Shown piece by piece: positions 44,985 to 56,846 of a stretch of DNA of 64,000 nucleotides. Both the position numbers and the translations under genes were made by a program. Numbering within the stretch: the first letter of the stretch is position 1; every line of letters begins with the position of its first letter. The notes under the pieces were generated by a model that did no database searches, had not been told where the DNA came from, and worked only from the letters and a program-made list of their open reading frames with translations. This DNA comes from Fusarium oxysporum f. sp. lycopersici 4287 (Eukaryota; Ascomycota; Sordariomycetes; Hypocreales; Nectriaceae), in contig NC_030988.1 in NCBI RefSeq assembly GCF_000149955.1, forward strand, positions 5,305,710-5,369,709, written 5' to 3'.

Positions 44985-45090
44985 GGACGGGTACCCGTCC
45001 GCCTATTGACCGCCAGGGCACATTACCAAAGGGCACGGACCATCAAATCGTGTATCAGGTCCTGATACACGGGGTAATTGGTACAGTAGG
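44985..45090 (-). mobile_element. solo element terminus with a different palindrome set
   Basis: Perfect palindromes GGACGGGT/ACCCGTCC (44985-45000) and a 21-bp one with GTGTATCAGG arms around a single T (45050-45070) are 67.5 bp apart centre to centre. TAGG ends at 45090, 30 bp beyond the second centre. This is the geometry of palindromes 2 and 3 in the other termini with unrelated arm sequence. A first palindrome is not clear, and no OrsD gene follows, so it is a solo or decayed terminus. Confidence 0.6.
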
Positions 45091-45139
45091 TATACCTCTG
45101 TGCTCTGAATTGTTTGTCAGTATCCTGGTCTTTGACAAT

Positions 45140-45372
45140 TTAACGCGATATCTCACCCATTTGCTTCGTCATTTCTGGAATTCCAAGCATCTTCTCATCA
45201 TCATTTTGCCATGGGAAACAGTGGGGGTAGAGAAACCAGAGCATCTTGGTCATCAATGTGACAGCTAAAAGCTGTCGGTCTCGACTGGGTCCGGCCTCAA
45301 AACTTGTTCTGTAGGGTGGTAGTGCCGGCGCGACCGTAGACGACGTGAAAGTTAGCACAATCATTAAAAGAA
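45140..45372 (-). pseudogene. fragment of a NACHT NLR
   Basis: The minus-strand translation LLAVTLMTKMLWFLYPHCF, then DDEKMLGIPEMTKQMGEI, matches the 3' part of the 1709-3130 gene (ILAATMVIRMLWFMM, then TDEKVLSVAKMTQEI) and ends at the same splice-like position. Upstream is cut by the pogo element at 45382; downstream by unrelated sequence. Confidence 0.65.
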
Positions 45373-45381
45373 GATCACATA

Positions 45382-47608
45382 CCATCCAGGACCACCTAGT
45401 GGGCACCCCCACCTAATGGACCACCAAAATTTCGATCTTCCCATACAAATTCCGAATTTTCAAGTACATCGCATTCAGCCAAAAGCGAAGATACTTACAA
45501 ACCCATACCAATTTTGTATAGCAGTTTTCATGAAATTTTAATATCGGCTTAACTTTTCCACGTTCCGACTTGTGGTCTAGTTCTCTAGCACTTTGAATTC
45601 TTTCGCATTTCTCCTCATCTACCCTAGGCGACTCCATCCACTTGAGCCGAATTTTCATCTAACTTAATAGATGGAACTCCTTTCGCAATGGTTCGCCGTG
45701 TTTATACCGAAGATGACGTAGCTGAGGCTATACTCGATATTACTGATAGAGGCCTGTCACAGACGGGGGCGGCCCAGAAACGTGGAGTACCTCGGTCGAC
45801 CCTTTCTGGGCGACTTTCCGGTCAAGCGAGCAGGAATGAACGGATCCAGGCCCACCAGCGTATTTCAAAGAGCCAGGAGGAGACACTCCTTCGTTGGGTG
45901 CTGCGACAAGAGTCTCTGGGCTATGCTCTATCGCACAGCCAGCTCCGCGCCTGTGTCGAGGCCATCCTCAAACAACAAGGCGATAACAAGCCTTTGGGTA
46001 AGCACTGGACCACCAGGTTCATCAAGCGTCACCTACAACTATCTACCAAGCTTGGAAAACGTCAGGAAGCCGCCAGATTTGATGGATTTACTCCGAAGGC
46101 GGTCAATTGGTACTTCGATATCCGGGAGAACGAGTACGGCTGGATCAAGCCTGAGAACACGGTTAACGTGGACGAGGGCGGTATAATGGTGGGTTTCGGT
46201 AAGTCTTCTACAAGTACTCTATAGGTTTTTATAAGGCATAGCTAATTGGTTGTCCATAAGGCCTGGACAGCCTCGTAATCGGGAGCTCTGACCCGAAGAA
46301 GAAGGCGATGTTGAAAGGCGTTCAGTCGCGCACGTGGACCTCGTTTATTGAGGCTGTTACTGCAACTGGCCGCTCTTTAAAACCGGGAATTATCTTTAAA
46401 GGGAAAGAGCTGCAGAAACAGTGGTTTCTGAACGAATTCGAATTGATAGCGGACTGGCACTACATCACATCACCGAACGGCTGGACCGACAACCATATAG
46501 CTCTCGAATAGTTGAAAGACGTTTATCTACCACAAACGGAGCCTCGTGATGCATCGGATGCGAGACTTATTATCCTTGACGGTCACGGGAGCCATGCACA
46601 GGTAAGCATTTTGGTGTTTTCGCCGCAGAGTTACCCGCTATAGGGCCATTAACAAGCGGTCAGGACGAGTGGATGGCGACGTGCTTTCTGAATAACGTCT
46701 ACTGCTGTTACCTACCAGCACATTGTTCCCATGGTTTGCAGCCGTTAGATAATGGAATTTTTAATGTTATAAAAGGTGCGTATCGGAAAGAACTCCAAAA
46801 GCTGGCTAGTTTGACCGATTCTGCGCCGGTTGACAAAGTCAACTTTATTCGGGCATACGCGAAAGCGAGGGAGGTGGGCATGAGGAAGGATGTTATCTTA
46901 TCCGGCTGGAGATTTACTGGTAATTGGCCAATAAATCGTTATAAAGCTCTAGCACATCCTGAGATTCAACCGGATAAAGAAAAACTGATGGAAGAGTTCA
47001 AGACGCCGAGCCCTCCTCAACTGCACTCAGATGATACGCCGAAAACGAGCCGGCAAGTGAGGGAAATGGCCAAGCACCGAAGTCGTCCGACCAGACAGAA
47101 GTACAGTAAGATCGCAAAGGGGCTGGAATCTTTAGAGATGAAGGTTGCCGTTCAGAATGCGCGGATTACTGGCCTCGAGGAGCAGATGGCTCAGCTGCGG
47201 CGAGGGAAGAAAAGAAAGGCGGTACCGAACCCGAACCGACGATTCATGGCTCTAGCGGAGTCTCTAGCGACTGGACAAGCTCTTCCTGACTCAAAGGAGG
47301 CAGAAATAGAGGTGGATGTGGATGAGGAGGTCGAGTCGGTGATTGAGGTGGGTGTCGGGCTAGAGGACGAACGTGACGACTCTACGGTCGTAACAAAGCA
47401 CTGCCAGCGCACACGAAGCGGTCGGGAGGTCAAAAAACCACGCAGAGAGTAAAATTCAAATAACTTTATAGAAACTATCTTTAAAGCCTCGTTTATTAAT
47501 TGAAAATCGGGCCTGTTTTTGCGGACATCAATATTTGGATTTTGTATGGTAAGATTGAAATTTTGGTGGTCCATTAGGTGGGGGTGCCCACTAGGTGGTC
47601 CTGGATGG
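45382..47608 (+). mobile_element. pogo/Fot-like Tc1-mariner element, 2227 bp
   Basis: Terminal inverted repeats of about 70 bp beginning CCATCCAGGACCACCTAGTG are nearly identical at both ends and flanked by TA (45380-45381 and 47609-47610). One transposase gene fills the middle. The inverted repeats are long compared with the usual 20-50 bp of Fot elements. Confidence 0.9.
45688..47452 (+). pseudogene. pogo transposase with one nonsense codon
   Basis: Exons 45688-46198, 46261-46601 and 46664-47452, all in phase, 546 codons. The N-terminus is a psq-like helix-turn-helix (VAEAILDITDRGLSQTGAAQ, then GVPRSTLSGRL) followed by a CENP-B-type domain. The DDE domain has NVDEGG, IILDGHGSH and GLQPLDNGIF; the last two Asp are 35 residues apart (DD35D). 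The codon after HIALE is TAG (46509-46511) where relatives have Trp (EWLK), a TGG to TAG transition. Otherwise open; the C-terminus is basic then acidic. The element could still be moved by an intact sibling. Confidence 0.85.
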
Positions 47609-47639
47609 TATTAATCAAGATTGCTATATTATTAGCATT

Positions 47640-48536
47640 AGTTCTGGTCCTATAACCTATGACTCTTCTAATGCTGGAAACTGGTCTTTTGGTAGCATCT
47701 GTACTTCCTTTATCCTTAGCACCGACATTTAAGCCTGCGATAAGACTACTTCGTGTTCTCTTGGTATATCTTATGAAGATAGATATTGCTAATAAATATT
47801 CCTCTTAACAGATATAAATAATTGCGGAAATCTATCTTAGAACTGTACTGCTGGTCAAGTCTGTGTTTCTGGGAGACTCTTGATGGTAATAGTAACAACT
47901 TTAGTTCTTGCCAGCCTGGCTATCGGTGTTTGGAAAGAAGCTGCGTGCCCATTAGTATCTTAACAGATACTTCTCAATGCGGCTCTAACCGGTGCGACGA
48001 AGGTTAAATATATGTCTCTGGACAGTGCATCAGCAACTTGATCCACCAGACTAGCATCCCTAGAACAGCTTGCAGTGTCTCTACAGGCCCAGAAGGGTAT
48101 CTGTTAGAACCAGAACAAGGCTCAGGCCAAGCCAACAATGGCGACAGTCAAGAAGGCTCGTCCAATGGATTCACTTTAAAGCAAGGAGGAATTAATCCCA
48201 ATGGGGAAGACTCTGCCTCAAAACGACAGTGGATCTGACGACATCCCGAACGGAGCTTCAAATGGAGCAGGTCAGACTGAAGACGGCCAAGGGAGTCTCT
48301 CATGTGGCTCCAACGGCTCAGGGTCAGGTTCAGGCGCAGGTTCTGGTTCTGGTAACAACGAGGGCTTTGGTAGCGACGAAGGCACGAATAATAACCAAGG
48401 TACTGGCAATAACCAAGGAACTGGTAACAACCAAGGTGGCACCAGTAGCTTTGGCATCCCTCGTCCAGGTCCAGGAGAAGATGGAAGGAGATCAGCGGGT
48501 GTCATAGGTCCCATTGAGTCGTCTCTGTTGTGTTGA
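47640..48536 (+). pseudogene. decayed cysteine-rich, Gly/Ser/Asn-rich (secreted-type) protein gene
   Basis: Broken frames give cysteine-spaced segments (NCTAGQVCVSG, CQPGYRCLERSCVPI, TSQCGSNRCDEG, stop, VSGQCISN) and then a low-complexity tail with NNQGTG repeats. At least one in-frame stop (48004-48006) and two frame changes. Such mixtures occur in fungal cell-surface or chitin-binding proteins; the exact family is not recognised and the signal peptide region is not visible. Confidence 0.45.
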
Positions 48537-48674
48537 AGATTTCCCTACTGTCTCGATAAAATGAGCTCGTTGAATTACATTCATCTACATGCTTCATGTT
48601 CGCTCGGGCGGCCAAGAAACATACTGCATCCTGTAGAGTACTTGAATATAATGTAGACAAACTCGGACCCGATT

Positions 48675-49246
48675 TTATTCGCGCGAGGAACCAAACAATT
48701 CCATACGAATATGCCCCTCGTTAACACCCATTGACATCAAGGCCTTGCTCTGCGCCTTTATGAGCGGCAACGGGCCGCAGATGTAATAATCCGCCCCAGG
48801 TAAGAGCATCATGTCCTTAATCCTACTTACTCCAACCCTACCAGTACAATCATAATCGAAACCCTGCCGATCCTTGTTTATAATCTTATAGAAAATGGCA
48901 TGGCTGACTTGAGGATTGTTTGTAATAATCTCCCATAAGGCGGTCTTTATGGCATAAACGCGACCATTTTTCACAGCATGAATGAAGGCTATCTTTCTTG
49001 ACTTTACTTGGTTAACTAGCATCTTTAACATGGCTATAACAGGAGTTAGACCAACATCTCTGCTTATGAGCATAACGGAGCCGTGGCATTAACATTAAGC
49101 ATAAAGTCGCCAAAAGGCATAATAATATCTAGTTCAGATCCCACTAGAAGGTTTTCATATAGAATGTTAGATATATAACTGGCTAGGCAGGTATTTAATA
49201 TAAATTCTTTCTTAATAGAAATTCGAAAGGACTTTCTGTTAGGCAT
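48675..49246 (-). pseudogene. flavohaemoglobin-like reductase domain, frameshifted
   Basis: The upstream frame (49246-49064) has SYISNILYENLLVGSELDI and MPFGDFML, the FAD-domain to NAD-domain join. The next frame (49073-48675) continues VGLTPVIAMLKML (nucleotide-binding), IFYKIINK, YYICGPLPL and GHIRMELFGSS, the usual end of nitric-oxide dioxygenase/flavohaemoprotein. A one-base shift near 49070-49085 separates them. The globin half is missing, and the neighbouring DNA is AT-rich, so it is a dead 3' fragment. Confidence 0.65.
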
Positions 49247-50435
49247 ATCTAATAAGTTGTATTGATGAGATTAATATAACCTGAGACCTGATATGAAGCA
49301 GTATATATTAATAAATTAGCTAGGTTTATATGCCGGTAAAGCATCTCTATGTACTGGATTTAGATAGAAGGAGATGATGTTATTACTCCCTTAAACTTTA
49401 TTAGAAATAAAAAACTTATATTATTCTTTTTAGCCTCCCAGGGTAGCGGCTACTTGCTAATATAACTCGTCCTTAAATTAAATATACTTAACGTGCATAA
49501 TAAGCAAATATCGCAGACAAGCGAATGTCGCGCCGAGCCACACCCCTATAATTCCCTACCCTGCAAAATAAACCAAATCATCATTAATTAACTTAAATTT
49601 ACTATAATATAATTCTTAAGATACTACTACTTCTATCTGGCAACTTTATGTATTATATCTTGTCCTACTGCAGATACTATATTATTATTATTCTAACCCT
49701 GCCTTCTGCTTAAGATGCCTATTATTATAACTTTCTTCTTATAGTTATATATTAATATTATTTTAGCCTTATAAATCATAGCCTTAACAGAGTATTAGGC
49801 TTCATCTTTACCTTAAATATTTCTTCTTAATATATTAATACTAGCTAAGTATCTTATTCTCTTCTCAAAGAATTTATACTTCTGACTTTAAAAAGGTAAT
49901 ATAATATATAATCTCCTATACTCTTTTAGTAAACTAATTTATAGTATCTAATATAAAAGTTAAATAGCTTTCTTAGTATCTAGAGATTTAATTCTTAATA
50001 AAATCTAATTATAAAGTTATCTTAATTAGCTTATTTAGTATCTTTAATACCTAAGGTACTAGTAACTTATTAACCCCTAAAACTAGTATTAGTATTTATA
50101 GCTTTATATTAAGCTTAGAAATTATACTCTCTAGGTTTAATGGCATAAGACCTATCCCTTAGAAGCCTTCTTACATGTTTTTCTCTATTATAGATTCTTA
50201 GAATGCTATATAAAATATAAAAAAGAAGTCCTCCTTGCTAATATAGCTTATACCTGCCCTTATCTTCTTCTCGATTTATTAACTATATACTTACTTAAGT
50301 AGGCTAAAACATCTAATATTAAGAGGCTAAAATATATAGGATAAGTAAGCAGGTATATAAAAAGTTCCTTACCACCTCAAATAGCTTGCTTCCTGGCCCA
50401 CTAGAGAATAGTCGTTAATAACAGACTCCTGTTCT
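49247..50435. repeat. AT-rich, RIP-like block
   Basis: Strongly AT-rich, dense in TA dinucleotides and stops, no ORF. Probably a heavily mutated repeat; original identity not recoverable by eye. Confidence 0.5.
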
Positions 50436-50921
50436 CTACGGACTATTACTCCTTTCTTTATCTGTCATAGCAGCTAAGCGATATCCACCTTTAAGTTCTA
50501 TGTCCCATTTATGCTTAACCCTGAGATGTTCTCGAATCCGCCTTAACTCTGTGCCCACATATAGGCAATTGGACTGAGATGATATGCTTCGCTCTGGGAT
50601 AAACTTATACCGAATACCTCCTGTGCCTGGCAGACCTGAAGCTGCGATTGGCGGTGCATCATCGGGCCTGGGTGGTACATTAACATGGGCCTCTAGCTGA
50701 CCCTGAAAGATATCACGCTTAGATGCCCACTCTTGCGCAAGCTTGATCTTCTGACTGTTAAGATTATGCGGAGCACTGCAAAGATGCAGCTTTACTTGCT
50801 TCCGCGTAACCATGGTCTGGCATATGCGGCAGCAGAGAAGCCGGAGTTCTGACTTATATGTAAAGTACTTTATTGCAAATAAATTTAATAAGATTAAAGT
50901 CTTAACTTTACCTTCATACAT
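50436..50921 (-). pseudogene. second OrsD module of the E2 copy 2 element
   Basis: Minus-strand frame with LLCCRICQTMV (C-x2-C), HLCSAPHNL, a Pro-rich linker, NCLYVGTELRRIREHLRVKHKWD (second set with one Cys lost). It follows 3' of the recombinase end at 51080, so the element has the same OrsD - core - OrsD order as the 27604 gene. The initial codons lie in AT-rich decayed DNA and no certain start exists. Confidence 0.6.
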
Positions 50922-51074
50922 TGTAAGCTATTGTGCAGTATTAATACTTTCCTAGAACCCCTTTGTTCTATATTGGAAGTTTAAGTAGAATTTGACTTAG
51001 ATGAAATTAGATATATCTTTAGCCAGAATTGTCTCTGCACATCCTAGTAGAGGTTGCTAGATAGCAGAATTCCT

Positions 51075-52820
51075 AACCCCCCCCAAAACCTAGCCATGCA
51101 TGCCATTTACGACTGATTCGCCGGTACTCGGCTTTTGCACCAGTAATATGCCCGGGTGCTTCTTCTAGCCCCCGCGTATATGTCAGTCCGGTTATCTTAG
51201 TCGAGTGAGCCGCCATCTCAGCAGCTGCCACGAAAATGGTGGAGTAATGCGGGGTTTCTCAGCAGTGGAATAATCTACCACTTGACGGGTCTATGGCGGG
51301 CGCGCCCCTTACGTAATAGAATTGTCGGATTATGATTGGCAGTCTCTGTTCTAAAACTAAGTTTAAAAGTGCGGCTCAGTGCAACACTAAGCCGTGTAGC
51401 CGACCACGGACTATCTGAGATACTAGCTGCTACTGAGTTAGTTTCTGCTTTCTCAGTTATCAATTTCTGCAATATATGAGAAGCCTTCTTTCTTTCTTTA
51501 TGAGCTTTCTTATCGTTCGCTTGCAGGTAAGGCAGGGTCTGCACTTTTGTATTACCTGATAATAATAATTACGAGATGGAAAACTTGCCCCATAAGTATG
51601 GGGTGGGTCCTTGCTTGAAGCCAGGAATCTTGATTAGCTGAGAAAGCTGGCTGAGAAATAGGATAATGAGCTAAATATAGTATAAAAGAAGTTCCCTAAT
51701 GTTGCTTAGTAGGTATTGATTTATAATCTTGGTTATACTAGTAATGCTATATCCCTTATACTAATCGAAAAATATAATATATTAAGTGCTAAAGGACGCG
51801 GCTGTATTTTTTATATATACCTTCTCTTAGGTTATGGATTAGTGGCTTCTGGGATAAGCGATTAGCGATAAATAAGTTAAGTTGATATTAGTTAAAAGCA
51901 TTTAACGTGCCATCCTGAAGCAAACCCCGTGATCAGGTGATTACGCGCAAAAGAGAATTAAGAAGAATAAAGAATAAAATTTCAGAACTGCCTGGGGAGC
52001 CTAGCTTATAGGACTTGGCTAGGTTTGGAAGCGAAACTAGAATAGTGACCTAAGGAAGCTCTTGCTTGTGGGGCTCTAGGAAGCGGGGCCATTCCGTGAC
52101 TCGAAGCCACTGGGATTGATGTCGCGGATCAGAGGATAGAAGGTTTGTATTAAAGCCAGCCTGGTTTGATATTACTGAGTTTTTGTTTTCCTGCTGAGCA
52201 AGCTGAAGGTTTATGATGTCCTCGAGTCTAGGTTGAGTAAATGCAGGGCCTATGTTAGTTGCGTCACTTCCTGCATCAGATCCAGATAGGCTTTCCTCTA
52301 TTTCCTCGTGAACTTTGCGAGCCTTGACGATAAGGTACCTGCATTATGGGCCGTGGAAAAGGGTTTAATAAGCGACTGGAGTCCGGACCAGACCGGCCTG
52401 GGTTAAACCTTTGACCCCTCCGGCCTCTCCCCTTTGTCTACGCCCTGGTTGGTGCAATGGTTGATTATGAACCTTTTTGAGATGATCTTCTATTGCTGTG
52501 CGACCTCGGCAGACATACCGGCCTCGGTCGTCTTGACAAAGTAGACAACAAATTCCATCGTGAAAAACATCAAGGAACCGAATCGGATCGGCGATCGGCA
52601 ATGGTCGCACGTTCTTACATATCTCATCGGCGTCTCGTATAAGAGGTAGATGGTCCAAACTTCGCTCAAATAGCTTAATGGCAGCAACCTTAAAGGCACG
52701 CGTCGCGTTGTGGTGCCGTTGGATATGCCGGGTGATATTGGTTTGCGGTATAACGCCACACTGTTTGCAAATAATGATACGCCAAGAAGGATCGTAGTAA
52801 AAGAGATCTTCAAGTTCCAT
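51075..52820 (-). pseudogene. E2 copy 2: OrsD-recombinase gene, internally deleted and decayed
   Basis: The first 151 codons (52820-52365) are nearly identical to copy 1 (13406-12951). The following part aligns with copy 1 but carries many C-to-T and G-to-A changes. Sequence equivalent to about 11280-12370 of copy 1 is missing at about 51780. It then continues past the point where copy 1 is cut: WSATRLSVALSRTFKLSF (second Arg box) and AAHSTKITGLTYTRG (H-x8-Y), then SRKWHAWLGF. This copy shows what copy 1 lost. Not functional. Confidence 0.7.
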
Positions 52821-52859
52821 AGTGAAAGTCGTTTAAAGTCCACTAGCCTTTCGATGGTA

Positions 52860-53122
52860 TGAGCTTTTAAAAATCGTTAGAGGAAACCTTAAATCAAAAT
52901 TACAGCAAAGAGAGTAGATGATATAAGAAAAATGAAGTACGCGTTTACGTGTGTTTACACGCGTAAGTAATACGCCCGCAGACTATCGATCGAAATGAGA
53001 AAACATAAGTCACCATAGTATGGTCATGCGGGAATAGACGGGAGATAAGTAAACACGTGAGAAATAAACAGGGGGTACGCGACAATTAGGGGTACACGAC
53101 AATTAGGAATAGAAGAGTAGGG
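52860..53122 (-). mobile_element. E2-type element terminus (copy 2)
   Basis: Over 85 percent alike, by eye, to 13440-13712: ACGCGT-rich inverted repeat near 52937-52962, two CGACAATTAGG copies, edge AGAAGAGTAGGG ending at 53122. The reading frame of the recombinase gene to the right runs straight into it. Confidence 0.72.
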
Positions 53123-54031
53123 CAGCACGAACGCGAGATATGTCAAGAGAAGGTTTCCAACGGCCGGGGGTAGGAATTTAATGTTATCCTTCTCCTCCCC
53201 GGTCTGTTCCTGGCTTTTACTGTATCGCACATATATCATGACCATCTTCTCCCACAGAAATACCGATCGGCGGCGGGCACCCGTGTTAATATACGTGATG
53301 GAGAGTAGTTCTAGGGAGCGTAATGGAGGGCCCGAAGGAACCGAGATGGGTGCCAGCATCCTCTTGAGGAACTCCTGAACATGCGCCTCGTAGATAGCTA
53401 TCGCCTTGGGGCAGAGGCGAACCCCACCGTTTGGATCCAGCCGCACGAATACCTGCCGTAGATCTGCCCTCTCTTTGATCTGTCGGAGCAGGGCGTCATA
53501 TGTCCCCGCCAGTATCTCGCGATTCCTCTCGTCTGTCAACCACGAAGCGCCGTAGTCGTCTACATCTAGATTGTTATGTAGCCTCCACGCCTCGATTAGA
53601 GCAACATCCCTCATTCCAAACAAGAGCTCATCATACAGAAGCAAGTGCGCCTGGCGGAACTTGGACTCAACCAGCTGTGTCACCAGTTTCATATGTAGTT
53701 TCGTCCCTATGTAGTCAACCGTTTCCCTATCAAGGGACCAGCGGGCTTGGTGCTTGGCGAGACTGGTGCAGGAGGCCGCAAAGAGATATAGCCTCCATTG
53801 CAATACATGTCCAAAAGGCGTCTCCGCCATCTGCTAAAAGTACTTCTTGCATATTTGATCCAGCAGATCGGGAATTCCGTCTTCGTCATCCTGCTTCTGG
53901 AAGTACACGAAGTCGAACAGGATGAGCTGGGCAGTCCAGGTGAGTGCGGATAGATTGCTGTTGAAGTTTCCTGGTTCGCGCCATGTGCACCGCTTTACCA
54001 CCTTGTCAGCCCCTTTACTACAGGCCAGCAT
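53123..54031 (-). pseudogene. RecQ-linked-type recombinase fragment, cut by an E2 element
   Basis: Frames 54031-53834 and 53830-53123 are separated by a single TAG. Landmarks: WRLYLFAASCTSLAKHQARW, a PLRSLELLSITYIN block (first Arg), YSKSQEQTGEEKDNIKFLP (Lys hairpin) and PPAVGNLLLTYLAFVLP. That wording is the one I recall from fungal proteins that join this domain to a RecQ-type helicase. The catalytic second half is missing, replaced by the E2 terminus at 53122. Confidence 0.65.
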
Positions 54032-54132
54032 ATAGTGAAAATTACAATCTCCATTCTAACTACTGAATTATTCTTCACAGGAACAAGTACTTATATAAAT
54101 AGAAATAATATAGGCCTATCTAATTTTGAGTA

Positions 54133-56846
54133 TTAGATGGGGTCAATCTCGAAATATCTAATTCTTCCTTTGGCGGAGCAGAAGGTCTGCATATAACAGG
54201 ACTCGAATTTCCGCAACTCTTCCGCTCGCATTGGCGTCATTCCTATCTTATGGCTTGATATATGATCCCTAATCTTGTCCGAAGATGTTGTGAATCGTGA
54301 AGGTCCTGCCGTATAAGGACAAATATTACACCGAAACCCTTTATATACTGGTAAACCTTGAATCTGGGCAACCTTTTGGTTCGGTATGCACAATTGAGAA
54401 AAGCGACAAAGCTATACTGGCTGAACCTTTCTATCAATGTCGCAGGCTGCACCTGTGATCTGGTGGATAGTGTTCAAGTGGCTGTATAACGACCTGGTCC
54501 CTGGTTGAACCATCGAACCGCATGTGATGCATATTAGAATCTGGTACTGGCAGTTGTAGAGAAACCCATCGGAGAGATCGTTTGTATTTTCACCACCCAA
54601 AGCTGTCTTGACTCTCTTAGGAGCTCTTTCAGGACTCTCAGGGCTTGTGGCTCTCTTCCACGTATGCAGTGTGATATTGAGAGACTTGCAGGGTTCCTTA
54701 TCCTGAGCTTGGCAATTATCACGGTAATATTGGGCATTCCAGTCCTGCCACATTGCGGAAAGCCGATAGTACATTTCGAGAAGCTCCGGTTGCAGCCGAG
54801 ATGGTAGAGCCTTATCGATAGCATAAGCCGTTAACAGCATTCGAGGGTGATGGCCAGCTCCTGCCGCGAACATCCGTATCGGATCGTCCGCGCTGGTTGG
54901 GTAGTAATAGTTTCTTTTTTCCACGAGCTTGCTGATATACCGCTTCGAAATTGCCAGGGAAGCTTGCCTATATAAGAAGAGGGTCCATGGTGTGACGAGG
55001 TCTCGAGTCAAGTATTTGAGAATGCCCGAAGCCTGAGCCGAGCTCAAATGCTTTTGCCTCCCGGAGGGATCTTGAAAGAGAAACTCATTACATTTGTAAT
55101 GAGGCATCTTCAAGGCCGTTGACAAGAAATCAATCGTGGGCCGGATCATAGCGAGATACTTCAGTAAGCTTAGACTGAGATTTGCCGGAAGATATCGAAC
55201 AATGTAAAAAGAATAGTTGTTTGATGCTCTTGCCTTGTTGTAACTTATCACGATTATCATCCTTCCCCCGTAGAAAAAGACATTGCGCATAGTAAGCTCG
55301 GTATTGACGCAACGGATGCTAGCTACTTCACTGCCACGGCCTGGCAACCCGCCTGATATCTGTAACGCAGCGAAAGCCGATTTGTTGAGATCGAGGCCAA
55401 GATTCAAGTATGCTAGACATGTGTCAGGACACCAATGAGATGCAGTTGCAAAGGGTTTGCCACGGAATTGAGACGTGCGAAGCTTGTTTATCAGCATCTC
55501 CCGTGCATCTGATAGCTTGTTCTCAGGCTTTTGTAAGAAAGACCACCCGGCCTTTCGACAATTCAGATCATCCCTGACGACATCAACATTGAAATTCGGC
55601 TTTAAGCCCAGCATCATTTCTTCGACCTGCTCCTCGACCAGTGCTATGGCCTTATGGTAAGTTTTGCAGAAGTCGGAGAGTTTTACTTCTTTGTCATTGC
55701 CCACCACAAATGACCGGCCGTCAGGAGCCCAGGAGAGGTTACCGGGCATGCCCTCCTGTCTCACAATAGACTTGGCAAACGCCTTCGGTTCAATGAGTTC
55801 TCCGAAAGGTGTGTAGCAGCCTCGTACAAGATATCTTTGACGGATTGCTTCGAGCCGCTCTGGTTGGGAGTGGTATTGATCTTGGGATGGCCAGTGGTAC
55901 GCAAGGGTAGTGTAGCTATATAGAGGAAGAGCATACTCCAAAAGGAGTGCACGTCCAATCCACATAAGTGCCGCTAGCCCGCCTGTAGAGTTGTGAGCTG
56001 GGTAATAAGACATGGACCGTCTTTGAATCCCCATAACAGCAGTATAATATATGATAACAGAAGACGACATGTCTCCAGCGGGGTCCTGATGTGTCCAGAA
56101 CATCATTGAGAGCTGGAACAAAGCTTCTGATAACTCCAGCCAAGGTCTGGATGGTAAGAGGAATTCGGACTGATACTGTGAGCTATCATCTATTCCAATG
56201 CTCGCGTCTTCTTCAAAATCTGTCTCCCCATCGCTCTCATCACTGCTTGCATGACTTAATTCATCGTCCTCAACAGGTTGCCTGCGGGAGTGGCCTTGCT
56301 CACGACTCGGAAGTTGACTCGCAAGAAATAAGATGTAATGCATCATCTTTTCTTCTTTCAGTCCCAGTTTGAAATTGTAGAGCTGTTGACGCTGTCGTTC
56401 CTTGAATCCCAAAACCCGAAAGACGAAGCATATTAATTGCTTCCAGACGGAATATATCTTTTTAAGCACAACACAGCTCGGAATGGATGTGGCCAAAAGT
56501 CATTTCTCGAATACGTATTAAGCCAGCAGCGAGATGTGTATGACGTGCGGGCCATTGTAGCCATCACACGATTGAACATGATATCAACACCCTGTAGTAA
56601 GATGCGTAGCTGAGCTTCGGCCTCAGCAGAGCTTTCGACCGAACTTTCCTTCCATTTGCCAAGCAGAAAATCTTGGCCTTGGACTAAGTCGGGCTGTTGT
56701 GCTGTTGTGCTGATAACTTCGAGTGATCGATTACGGAATAGGTCAGGCCAGCGAGTATGTCGGAGCCATGGTGTCGTCTCGTTGGGGTTGATAACTCCGG
56801 CACGGCTATGGGGACTGCTCCCCATATGTAATTCTGGCGTTTCCAT
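54133..56846 (-). pseudogene. OrsD-recombinase gene (E3) with frameshift and stop
   Basis: It begins near the ATG at 56846 without an N-terminal OrsD: LRHTRWPDLFRNRSL, then RCWLNTYSRNDF. A one-base shift near 56450-56470 leads to the long frame 56496-54412 with an acidic tract and core: GLPGRGSEVASIRC (Arg), YNKARASNNYSF (Lys), YRQASLAISKRY (Arg), GAGHHPRMLLTAYA (His, then Tyr after 8). Then comes an OrsD module that crosses a TAG at 54412-54414 and completes as GFRCNICPY ... HISSHKIG ... YMQTFC-x6-IRYFE. One frameshift and one stop away from intact. Its terminus ends at 57303. Confidence 0.72.

Noticed and set aside
47191..47574. Minus-strand ORF over the end of the pogo transposase
   Set aside because: Antisense shadow of the acidic/basic C-terminal coding region and the terminal repeat.
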